Source: Ignavibacteriota bacterium (lineage in GTDB: Bacteria; Bacteroidota; Ignavibacteria; Tepidaquicellales; Tepidaquicellaceae). From it: a stretch of 5,696 nt of DNA. Shown in pieces: positions 1 through 5,696 of this stretch. Numbering within the stretch: the first letter of the stretch is position 1; each line of letters opens with the position of its first letter. Both the position numbers and the translations under genes were made by a program. The stretch lies in contig PNBM01000287.1 in the NCBI GenBank assembly GCA_003135995.1, positions 2,714 to 8,409 on the forward strand, written 5' to 3'. The notes beneath the pieces were generated by a model, which did no database searches, was not told where the DNA came from, and saw nothing but the letters and a program-made list of their open reading frames with translations.

Positions 1-1322
1 TCCTTTGCAAAATGGGTGTCAATCATAGCAAATGCGACACAATGAAAGGATAAATCCCAGGCGGCAAACCATGGGTATTCCCATTTGTCAGGCATCGAAA
101 TTATATCGGCATTGTTTAAATGAAACCAATCGCTGTTGCGTCCTGTCAGTCGTTCCTTCGGCGGCGGAGGCTGTGCAGGGTCACCATTCAGCCATTTTAA
201 TACATTGTAATTATAAAATTGTTTGCTCCACAATAATCCCGCAAATGCCTGACGCTGAATTATTTTTGTATCAGGGTTTTGAAAATCTTTTTGAAATCCC
301 TCATAAAATAAATCCGCTTCATTAATTCTAAGCGAAAATATTTCATCAAAATCTTTGAAGGGTTCTTCGTTGTGATTATTTGTCAGACGTAACTTCAGCG
401 TAACTGATTCTAATGGGGGAATCATATAAAAATAATTCAGCCCTGCTTTCGTTCCTGAATTATCATTGTTAATTGCTTTAAAATTTTTATTAACTATATA
501 TTCATTAATCCCGTCTTTATAATATCCTGAAGCATTTTGGATATTATAAAGTTTTTTCAAATTAGTAATGTTATCACAAAATATTTGTTCAGGATTATTT
601 TCAAAATATAAAAAATAATTCCCGGGTTCGTTGTGCTCAGCATTTATCTGCGTATTACTTACTGAAAATAATTTCGGAATGTAATTATCATAACCCCACG
701 ACCATCTGTTCCTGAACCACAACTGCGGAATTATATTTAACTGAGCATTTGTATTGCTCCTGTTAAAAACTGAAATTTTAATTAAAAAGTCTTCGGTAGC
801 TTTTTTTGCATATTCAATGAATACATCGAAATATTTATCATCATTAAAAATTCCTGTATCGATTAATTCAAATTCGGTTTCGTCTTTTCCTCTTTTTTTG
901 TTTTCATTAATTAATGTTTCATAAGGAAATTTATTTTGAGGATATTTATAAAGCATTTTCATATAGGAATGTGTGGGTGTGTTATCGAGGTAATAATAAT
1001 TTTCTTTTACATCTTCTCCGTGATTTCCTTCTTCACCTGTTAAACCGAAGAGCCGCTCTTTTAAAATCGAATCCTTCCCGTTCCAGAGTGCAAGCGCAAA
1101 ACATAAAATCTGTTTATTGTCACATATTCCTCCGATTCCTTCTTCTCCCCATCTGTAAGCCTTGCTTCGTGCCATATCGTGAGTTGTATATTTCCAGACA
1201 TCACCGTTGGGGCTATAATCCTCTCTCACCGTTCCCCATTGCCTTTCGGTCAGGTAAGGTCCCCATTTATGCCAGCTCCCGCTTTTTGTATTTTCTTCAA
1301 TGCGTTCTTTTTCCGGATTCAT
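1..1322 (-). CDS. GH63/MGH1-like glycoside hydrolase (glucosidase), N-terminal half, C-terminus cut by window edge
   Basis: Reading the minus strand from the ATG at 1322 gives 440 uninterrupted codons to the window edge, so the gene is 3'-truncated by the window, not broken. The protein resembles the large bacterial 'glucosidase' clade of GH63 (MGH1-like domain), whose members I recall as roughly 850-900 residues, so about half is visible. Blocks typical of the clade are WGPYLTERQWGTVREDYS (residues 20-37), HDMARSKAYRWGE (48-60), ALWNGKDSILKERLFGL (78-94) with EGNHGEDVKE (98-107), YLDNTPTHSYMKMLYKYPQ (111-129) and the start of the (alpha/alpha)6 barrel with KWEYPWFAAWDLSFH (413-427). Asp423 in the AWD block is the likely general acid, by analogy with GH63 enzymes such as E. 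coli YgjK; the catalytic base would lie beyond the edge. No signal peptide is seen, so a cytoplasmic enzyme is likely. The start is supported by AAGGA at 1330-1334, 7 nt upstream. It follows pgl by 32 bp and is probably the last or a late gene of the operon. The exact substrate is unknown. Confidence 0.88.
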   Translation of the reverse strand, partial: MNPEKERIEENTKSGSWHKWGPYLTERQWGTVREDYSPNGDVWKYTTHDMARSKAYRWGEEGIGGICDNKQILCFALALWNGKDSILKERLFGLTGEEGNHGEDVKENYYYLDNTPTHSYMKMLYKYPQNKFPYETLINENKKRGKDETEFELIDTGIFNDDKYFDVFIEYAKKATEDFLIKISVFNRSNTNAQLNIIPQLWFRNRWSWGYDNYIPKLFSVSNTQINAEHNEPGNYFLYFENNPEQIFCDNITNLKKLYNIQNASGYYKDGINEYIVNKNFKAINNDNSGTKAGLNYFYMIPPLESVTLKLRLTNNHNEEPFKDFDEIFSLRINEADLFYEGFQKDFQNPDTKIIQRQAFAGLLWSKQFYNYNVLKWLNGDPAQPPPPKERLTGRNSDWFHLNNADIISMPDKWEYPWFAAWDLSFHCVAFAMIDTHFAK

Positions 1323-1329
1323 AACTTTA

Positions 1330-1334
1330 TCCTT
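1330..1334 (-). promoter_or_regulatory. Ribosome binding site of the GH63-like gene
   Basis: AAGGA on the minus strand lies 7 nt before the ATG at 1322. It sits in the short gap after the pgl stop. It selects this ATG, because the frame stays open upstream into pgl without another good start. Confidence 0.6.
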
Positions 1335-1354
1335 TTTATCAAAAACAAAAACCT

Positions 1355-2083
1355 CTATAATAATTTTGATGCTTCTTTATCTAAAAACCATTCCAGTTTT
1401 CCTTTTACAGGATTTAAAAGTCCGGCGGGCAAGTTCTTTGACATTTCCGTTTCATTTAAAATATCTGCAACAATTTCAGCTTTTTCTATTCCGAAAACTA
1501 TTATTGCAATTATACCTGCATTGTTTAAAACTTTTCCCGTTAATGTAATTCTATTTTGTTTTGTTTGCGGATGCACGGAAACTTCGCAAATTTTATTTGA
1601 TTCAAAAAGGTTCAAGCGGTCGGGAAATATAGAAGCAACGTGTCCATCGGTTCCCACACCGAGCATAATTAAATCGAAAAATGGAAAATCATTTACAATT
1701 TTTACATTTTCTAAAATCTCATTCGAATATCTTATAGCTTCTTTTTTGGATTCATCTTCACCTTTTATTCTGTGAATATGTGAAATGTCAATTATTATAT
1801 TCTTTAACAGGAAATGATATGAGGACGCGAAATTACTTTGTAAATCTGTTGGAGGCACACATCTTTCATCGCTCCAGTAAAAATGTACTGTGTTCCAGTT
1901 TATTGCATCCCTGTATTTTTCACAAATAGCAGAGTATAACAGATTAGGTGTATTGCCTCCCGATAGTGCGATATTGAAAATTTTATTCAGATGCGAATAT
2001 TTTTCGATTTTTTCGAAAAGTTCTTTCGCAAATGTTTCCGCTAAAATTTCTTTCGATTTAAATGTTCTTACAAATGGTTTCAT
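1355..2083 (-). CDS. pgl: 6-phosphogluconolactonase (DevB/Pgl family)
   Basis: This cytosolic enzyme hydrolyses 6-phospho-D-glucono-1,5-lactone to 6-phosphogluconate, the second step of the oxidative pentose phosphate pathway. The 242-residue product has the normal length for the family. Visible motifs are the sugar-phosphate loop SGGNTP (residues 41-46), WSDER (70-74) followed by the conserved P and SNF (83-85), the signature LGVGTDGHVASIFP (141-154) with His148 as the likely catalytic base by analogy with trypanosomal 6PGL, and a C-terminal PAGLL...W.LD block (219-235). The start is taken at the ATG at 2083. A TTG two codons upstream (2089) is possible but adds nothing conserved. No clear Shine-Dalgarno precedes the ATG. 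The start lies 21 nt after the zwf stop in the same frame, so translational coupling to zwf is plausible. The gene ends in TAG, 32 bp before the GH63-like gene. Confidence 0.95.
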   Translation of the reverse strand: MKPFVRTFKSKEILAETFAKELFEKIEKYSHLNKIFNIALSGGNTPNLLYSAICEKYRDAINWNTVHFYWSDERCVPPTDLQSNFASSYHFLLKNIIIDISHIHRIKGEDESKKEAIRYSNEILENVKIVNDFPFFDLIMLGVGTDGHVASIFPDRLNLFESNKICEVSVHPQTKQNRITLTGKVLNNAGIIAIIVFGIEKAEIVADILNETEMSKNLPAGLLNPVKGKLEWFLDKEASKLL

Positions 2084-2104
2084 CAACAATTTTGAAAATA
2101 TAAT

Positions 2105-3625
2105 TTATAGTTCACAGTAAATTCCATCATTTGTGAGATTTCTACAGGGATATCTCCAACCCATATTTTTACCTTCAATCAATTCATCTGCATTTTCCGG
2201 ACCCCACGTTCCCGCAGGGTAACCGAATAATTTTATTTCAGGATTATTCTGCCATGCTTTTTGTATTGGCGAAACAAATTCCCATGCAGCTTCCACTACA
2301 TCACCCCGCGAGTATAATGTCGAATCACCAATCATACAGTCATGAATCAGTCTTTCGTAGGCGAGCGGTATATGCACTGCAGTAAATTGTTTATAATGAA
2401 AATCAAGATTAATATTTTGCAGAGAATACCCTGCACCGGGAACTTTCATATCAAATTTCAGAAGAACACCTTCATCAGGTTGAATACGAATTATCAGTTG
2501 GTTGCAACCGGGATTATCGCCATCCTTAATAAAAATTGAATGCGGAGTCGGTTTAAAATTTATTGCGAATTCAGTTACGTTTGTAGGAAGCTGCTTTCCC
2601 GTTCTTATATAAAACGGAACGCCGCCCCATCGCCAGTTATCAATATAAAATTTTAATGCAACATAAGTTTCAGTTTTTGATTCCGGGTTAACATTTTTTT
2701 CTTCCCTGTAACCTTTTACATCTTCACCCCTGATTTTAGATGCTGTGTATTGACCCCTTATAACATATTTCTCAACATCATTTTCTTTAATGGGTCTTAA
2801 TGACTGAAGAACTTTTAATGATTCATTTCTGATTGCATTCGAATCTAAAGAAGAAGGAGGTTCCATTGCAATCAGCCTTACAAGCTGAAGAAGATGATTT
2901 TGAACCATATCCCTCAAAGCACCTGCATTATCATAGTATCCTCCGCGGTTTTCTATTCCGAGATTTTCAGCCGCGGTAACTTCTATGTGACTTACAAAAT
3001 TTCTATTCCACAGCGGTTCAAAAATACCGTTTGAAAATCTTGTAACAAAAACGTTCTGAACAGTCTCTTTTCCGAGATAGTGGTCTATTCTGTAAATTTG
3101 TTCTTCTTTAAAAACCTGTCGGAGTTCTTTGTTCAGATTTCTTGCAGATTCAAGGTCAGAACCGAAAGGTTTTTCGACGATAAGTGATTTGTAACCATCG
3201 GATTGGTCCTGCATATTTTTTTTCCCGAGATTTTCTGCAATAACAACGAACATCTTCGGGGGAGTTGCAAGATAATAAATACAATTTTTTATTATATCAT
3301 ATTTTTTTGAAATGGATTCGATACCGGATCTTAATTTTTCATAATCCACTTCTGAGTTCGGATTGAAAGGAATGTAAAATAATTTTTTCAGAAATCCATC
3401 GAGAATTTCCGGTTTTACATCTTCTTTACATTGTTTGATTGCCTGGTTCATTTTTTCCCGGAATAAATCATCACTCATTTCTGTTCGTGATACACCTAAA
3501 ATTGCAAATTTATCGGGTAAGACATTTTGCTTGTAAAGTTCGAATAAAGCCGGTATAAGTTTCCTTTTTGTTAAATCACCTGATGCTCCGAATATAACCA
3601 TTATACAGTCTTTTGGTTTTTCCAT
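2105..3625 (-). CDS. zwf: Glucose-6-phosphate 1-dehydrogenase
   Basis: The enzyme oxidises glucose 6-phosphate to 6-phosphogluconolactone with NAD(P)+, the entry step of the oxidative pentose phosphate pathway. The 506-residue protein has normal bacterial length. The N-terminal Rossmann domain begins with VIFGASGDLTKRK (residues 10-22), the dinucleotide loop. EKPFG (151-155) and the active-site signature RIDHYLGKE (179-187) follow. His244 in QNH matches the catalytic base of the Leuconostoc enzyme (His240), with the same 62-residue spacing from the phosphate-binding His182. GGVPFYIRTGKQLP (334-347) is the conserved substrate and structural segment, and the C-terminus carries WEFV and the YPAGTWGP block (469-476). 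All key residues are present. The ATG at 3625 is the first in frame after an upstream stop at 3650-3652; no good Shine-Dalgarno is seen. It lies between gnd (176 bp upstream) and pgl (21 bp downstream). Cofactor choice cannot be settled from sequence alone. Confidence 0.97.
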   Translation of the reverse strand: MEKPKDCIMVIFGASGDLTKRKLIPALFELYKQNVLPDKFAILGVSRTEMSDDLFREKMNQAIKQCKEDVKPEILDGFLKKLFYIPFNPNSEVDYEKLRSGIESISKKYDIIKNCIYYLATPPKMFVVIAENLGKKNMQDQSDGYKSLIVEKPFGSDLESARNLNKELRQVFKEEQIYRIDHYLGKETVQNVFVTRFSNGIFEPLWNRNFVSHIEVTAAENLGIENRGGYYDNAGALRDMVQNHLLQLVRLIAMEPPSSLDSNAIRNESLKVLQSLRPIKENDVEKYVIRGQYTASKIRGEDVKGYREEKNVNPESKTETYVALKFYIDNWRWGGVPFYIRTGKQLPTNVTEFAINFKPTPHSIFIKDGDNPGCNQLIIRIQPDEGVLLKFDMKVPGAGYSLQNINLDFHYKQFTAVHIPLAYERLIHDCMIGDSTLYSRGDVVEAAWEFVSPIQKAWQNNPEIKLFGYPAGTWGPENADELIEGKNMGWRYPCRNLTNDGIYCEL

Positions 3626-3652
3626 AAAATTAATTTTTTGTAAATTCTTTTA

Positions 3653-3692
3653 CCCATCCCCTCTCCTTGTAGGAGAGGGGATGGGGGAGAGG
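3653..3692. repeat. GC-rich palindromic repeat (REP/MITE-like hairpin) between gnd and zwf
   Basis: A perfect 15-bp inverted repeat: the left arm CCCATCCCCTCTCCT (3653-3667) pairs with 3671-3685 across a 3-nt TGT loop (3668-3670). The right arm runs on into a second GGAGAGG (3686-3692) that duplicates 3672-3678 and could pair with CCTCTCC (3660-3666) in an alternative fold. It is a sharp GC island in a very AT-rich spacer. Palindromes built on CCCTCTCC/GGAGAGGG are known as dispersed repeats in many bacterial genomes, so this is probably one copy of such a family. No U-run follows on either strand, so it is not a classic intrinsic terminator. In RNA it would form a strong hairpin just before zwf. 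Confidence 0.8.
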
Positions 3693-3700
3693 TTGAAAAT

Positions 3701-3706
3701 ATTATA
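3701..3706 (-). promoter_or_regulatory. Possible -10 element for zwf (weak)
   Basis: TATAAT on the minus strand sits upstream of the hairpin repeat and about 75 bp before the zwf start. No good -35 hexamer is found 16-18 bp further up. In such AT-rich DNA a chance match is likely. If real, the hairpin would lie in the zwf 5' leader and zwf-pgl-GH63 could be transcribed apart from gnd. Confidence 0.2.
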
Positions 3707-3801
3707 AAGTATAATTAATTGACCAATAATTTTATTTAATTAATCCTTTTAAATCCTTATATCTTTAAAAATGCAAATTATATGTTAAGTTTTTTTATAT
3801 C

Positions 3802-4698
3802 TTATTTTTTTACAACATTATGTCCGCCAAATTCATTTCTTAAAGCCGCAAGAACTTTACCTGCGAAAGATTCTTCCTGTCTCGAGCGGAACCTGTTAAA
3901 CAAAGATGTTGTAATTACATTTGCGGGAACATTAAGTTCCATTGCGGCTTCAACCGTCCATTTACCTTCGCCGCTATCATCAACCCAATCTTTTATCTTT
4001 TCCAGTTTCGGGTCTTCATTGAAAGCAAGCACCGCAAGCTCCAACAGCCACGACCTGACGACACTTCCATATCTCCAGCCGCTGGCTATTGATTTTAAAT
4101 CAAGATTGAAAGGAGATTTTTCCATTATTTCAAATCCTTCTGCGAATGACTGCATCATTCCGTATTCAATTCCGTTGTGTACCATTTTCACAAAATGTCC
4201 TGCACCGCTTTCACCGCAATAAGTGTAACCTCCTTCAGGAGCTAAGGATTTGAATATGGGATAAACAAAATCAACAGCACTCTTATCGCCGCCCGTCATT
4301 AAGCTGTATCCATTTTTCAATCCCCAAATTCCTCCGCTCGTTCCACAATCAATATAAAATATTCCTTTGCCGGAAGTTTTTGCAGACCGCATCTGAGTAT
4401 CCTTCCATTTCGAATTTCCGCCGTCTATTATAATATCATTTTTCTTTAATAACTTTAATAATATATCGATATTTTCGTCAACCGGTTTGCCGGAAGGAAC
4501 CATAAGCCATATGACTTTCCTATCGGGTAATTTATTTACCAAATCTTCCAGAGATACTGTTCCGATTGCACCTTTACTTACTGCAAGGTCAATTTCCGGT
4601 TTTGTTAAATTGAAAACTACTATTTCATGTCCGTCATTTATTAGCCTTTCAACCATATTTCCGCCCATCTTGCCCAGACCTACGAATCCGATTTTCAT
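3802..4698 (-). CDS. gnd: 6-phosphogluconate dehydrogenase, decarboxylating, short form (YqeC/GndA-like)
   Basis: The enzyme oxidatively decarboxylates 6-phosphogluconate to ribulose 5-phosphate and CO2, the last oxidative pentose phosphate step. The 298-residue length marks the short family (about 300 residues, as in Bacillus YqeC and acetic acid bacteria), not the long form of about 470. Motifs in order are the dinucleotide loop GLGKMGGNM (residues 7-15), IDGGNSKWKDT (91-101), DCGTSGGIWGLKNGYSLMTGG (from 117), HFVKMVHNGIEY (168-179), WRYGSVVRSWLLEL (208-221) and FRSRQEESF (270-278). Lys171 and Glu178 have the 7-residue spacing of the catalytic Lys/Glu pair in sheep 6PGDH (183/190). After the second beta strand the sequence is VFNLT (28-32): the Arg that binds the NADP 2'-phosphate in long forms is Leu31, which suggests NAD preference. 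The start is fixed by AAGGAG 6 nt upstream and an in-frame stop at 4711-4713. It is the first gene of the cluster. Confidence 0.95.
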   Translation of the reverse strand: MKIGFVGLGKMGGNMVERLINDGHEIVVFNLTKPEIDLAVSKGAIGTVSLEDLVNKLPDRKVIWLMVPSGKPVDENIDILLKLLKKNDIIIDGGNSKWKDTQMRSAKTSGKGIFYIDCGTSGGIWGLKNGYSLMTGGDKSAVDFVYPIFKSLAPEGGYTYCGESGAGHFVKMVHNGIEYGMMQSFAEGFEIMEKSPFNLDLKSIASGWRYGSVVRSWLLELAVLAFNEDPKLEKIKDWVDDSGEGKWTVEAAMELNVPANVITTSLFNRFRSRQEESFAGKVLAALRNEFGGHNVVKK

Positions 4699-4704
4699 AT
4701 ATTT

Positions 4705-4710
4705 CTCCTT
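4705..4710 (-). promoter_or_regulatory. Strong ribosome binding site of gnd
   Basis: AAGGAG on the minus strand lies 6 nt before the ATG at 4698. It is the best Shine-Dalgarno in the window; zwf, pgl and the cysteine synthase gene have none this clear. It fixes the gnd start. Confidence 0.8.
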
Positions 4711-4762
4711 TTAGAAAAATTATTATTAATAAAATTAATACCAGATAGTTCTTTTACCTTTG

Positions 4763-4781
4763 TAACAAAAACACGTTGTTA
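4763..4781. promoter_or_regulatory. Inverted repeat in divergent spacer, possible operator
   Basis: TAACAA (4763-4768) and TTGTTA (4776-4781) form a perfect 6-bp inverted repeat with a 7-nt centre, extended by two more pairs (4760-4761 with 4783-4784) after one mismatch. It sits in the 183-bp spacer between divergent gnd and the cysteine synthase gene, about 65 bp before the gnd start and 100 bp before the other. That position suits a regulator site, but short AT-rich palindromes occur by chance and no regulator is identified. Confidence 0.25.
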
Positions 4782-4840
4782 AAAGTCACATTTTTATGAT
4801 TTACAAAATTCAAATCAGTATTAATGTATTGATTATTTTA

Positions 4841-4846
4841 TATAAT
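4841..4846 (+). promoter_or_regulatory. Possible -10 element of the cysteine synthase gene (weak)
   Basis: TATAAT lies 35 bp before the ATG at 4882. No convincing -35 hexamer stands at the usual distance (4818-4823 is a poor match). The overlapping string TAATTTTTG is close to, but not an exact fit for, the Bacteroidota -7 consensus TAnnTTTG. The surrounding DNA is nearly all A and T, so the evidence is weak. Confidence 0.25.
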
Positions 4847-4881
4847 TTTTGTTTTTTCCTTATAACTAAATTTTTAAACTC

Positions 4882-5696
4882 ATGCTCGATAAATTACTGA
4901 CTCACAAATTCCACGGTTTAAAACATCTCGTTGGAAATACACCTTTGCTGCAAATAGAATTTTTATATAAAGGTGAAAAGCGCATCATTTATGCTAAAGC
5001 GGAAAACTTCAACATTACAGGCAGTATAAAAGACCGTATGGCTATTTATATTTTAAGGAAAGCATATGAAAAAGGAAATATCAGACCCGGTGATGTTATT
5101 ATCGAAGCTACAAGCGGAAATACAGGTATTTCATTTTCCGCACTCGGAAGAGCTTTGGGGCACCAGGTAATAATTTATATGCCGAACTGGATGAGCAGGG
5201 AAAGGATAGAATTGATAGGAAGTCTTGGAGCTAAAATTAATCTTGTAAGCAAAGAGGAAGGTGGCTTTCTCGGCAGTATTGAAAAAGCTGAGCAGTATGC
5301 CAAATCGAATAAAAATACTTTTTTGCCCCGCCAATTTTCCAATGATGATAATATAACGGCACATTATGAGACCACGGGACCCGAGATTTGGTGGCAAATG
5401 AGATTTCGAAATTTGATTCCTGATGCATTTATTGCAGGCGTCGGTACAGGTGGAACAATAATGGGAGTCGGGAAATATTTAAAGCAAATGAACAGTGAAG
5501 TAAAAATCCACCCACTTGAACCTGCAAATTCTCCAACTCTCACAACAGGTCATAAAGTTGGTAAACACAGAATACAGGGTATTTCAGATGAATTCATACC
5601 TCCAATCGTAAATCTCAGTTCTCTCGACGAAGTTGTGAGTGTTGATGATGGTGATGCGATAATAATGGCTCAAAAACTCGCGGGTCAGCTTGGAAT
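4882..5696 (+). CDS. PLP-dependent cysteine synthase family protein, 3' end cut by window edge
   Basis: From the ATG at 4882 the frame is open for 271 codons to the window edge, so the product is C-terminally truncated only by the window. It is a fold-type II PLP enzyme of the O-acetylserine sulfhydrylase/cystathionine beta-synthase family, which exchanges a beta substituent on serine derivatives for sulfide or a thiol. Visible are LVGNTPL (residues 16-22), GSIKDR (47-52) with Lys50 as the PLP Schiff-base lysine, the substrate loop EATSGNTG (75-82), [10 protein letters not shown] (99-108), TTGPEIW (164-170), the PLP phosphate loop GVGTGGT (186-192) and [13 protein letters not shown] (229-241). 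The family commonly runs to 300-330 residues; some members carry C-terminal CBS domains, which cannot be judged here. An in-frame stop at 4867-4869 leaves this as the only good start; no Shine-Dalgarno is seen. Whether it acts as CysK, CysM or a CBS-like enzyme is not resolved. It is transcribed away from gnd and probably is not part of that operon. Confidence 0.93.
   Translation, partial: MLDKLLTHKFHGLKHLVGNTPLLQIEFLYKGEKRIIYAKAENFNITGSIKDRMAIYILRKAYEKGNIRPGDVIIEATSGNTGISFSALGRALGHQVIIYMPNWMSRERIELIGSLGAKINLVSKEEGGFLGSIEKAEQYAKSNKNTFLPRQFSNDDNITAHYETTGPEIWWQMRFRNLIPDAFIAGVGTGGTIMGVGKYLKQMNSEVKIHPLEPANSPTLTTGHKVGKHRIQGISDEFIPPIVNLSSLDEVVSVDDGDAIIMAQKLAGQLG

Noticed and set aside
32..1324. Plus-strand open frames at 32-325 and 914-1324
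   Set aside because: They lie antisense to the clearly conserved GH63-like coding frame, and their translations are low-complexity and unlike any known family.
2084..2089. TTG at 2087-2089 as the pgl start
   Set aside because: The ATG at 2083 is two codons downstream and gives the usual family N-terminus; no ribosome binding site favours the TTG.
1179..2120. Plus-strand open frames at 1179-1775, 1300-1548 and 1890-2120
   Set aside because: They overlap pgl and the start of the GH63-like gene on the opposite strand. Their Phe/Ser/Ile-rich translations are the shadow of AT-rich codons in the real genes.
3653..3685. Intrinsic terminator after gnd
   Set aside because: The stem is strong, but it lies over 110 bp past the gnd stop and is not followed by a U-run on either strand.
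3757..3803. Direct repeat TTATATCTT at 3757-3765 and 3795-3803
   Set aside because: Nine-base AT-rich match in AT-rich spacer DNA, with only two copies; expected by chance.
3782..4714. Plus-strand open frames at 3782-4222 and 4487-4714
   Set aside because: Antisense to gnd, whose frame carries every expected 6PGDH motif.
5131..5428. Minus-strand open frames at 5131-5397 and 5237-5428
   Set aside because: Antisense to the cysteine synthase gene, which has full family motifs across this stretch.

Overview
The window is AT-rich bacterial DNA with ordinary, tightly packed metabolic genes. Four genes lie on the minus strand. They read, in transcription order, gnd (6-phosphogluconate dehydrogenase, short form), zwf (glucose-6-phosphate dehydrogenase), pgl (6-phosphogluconolactonase) and the N-terminal half of a large GH63/MGH1-like glycoside hydrolase that runs off the left edge. 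A fifth gene, a PLP-dependent cysteine synthase family protein, starts divergently on the plus strand and runs off the right edge. The AT-rich codon use, the weak or absent Shine-Dalgarno sequences before several starts and the protein style suggest the Bacteroidota/Ignavibacteriota/Chlorobiota group. That placement is an impression from sequence style, not a proven assignment.

Layout from left to right: GH63-like glucosidase (minus, 5' part, 440 codons visible); 32 bp gap; pgl (minus); 21 bp gap, with pgl in the same frame as zwf behind a single stop; zwf (minus); a 176 bp spacer holding a perfect GC-rich hairpin repeat; gnd (minus); a 183 bp divergent spacer with a strong gnd ribosome binding site and a small inverted repeat; then the cysteine synthase gene (plus, 271 codons visible). 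No gene-free stretch exceeds 300 bases. No RNA genes, mobile-element genes or CRISPR arrays were seen.

zwf, pgl and gnd together encode the whole oxidative branch of the pentose phosphate pathway: glucose 6-phosphate to 6-phosphogluconolactone, to 6-phosphogluconate, to ribulose 5-phosphate plus CO2, with two reduced nicotinamide cofactors made. The downstream GH63-like enzyme probably releases a sugar (glucose or a related hexose) from an oligosaccharide or compatible solute, which after phosphorylation could feed the same branch; that link is inferred from gene order only. The cysteine synthase is divergently transcribed and probably a separate unit. Nothing in the window looks like an undescribed system. 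The points most worth checking are the palindromic repeat, the substrate of the GH63-like enzyme, the zwf-pgl junction and the cofactor preference of the short gnd product.
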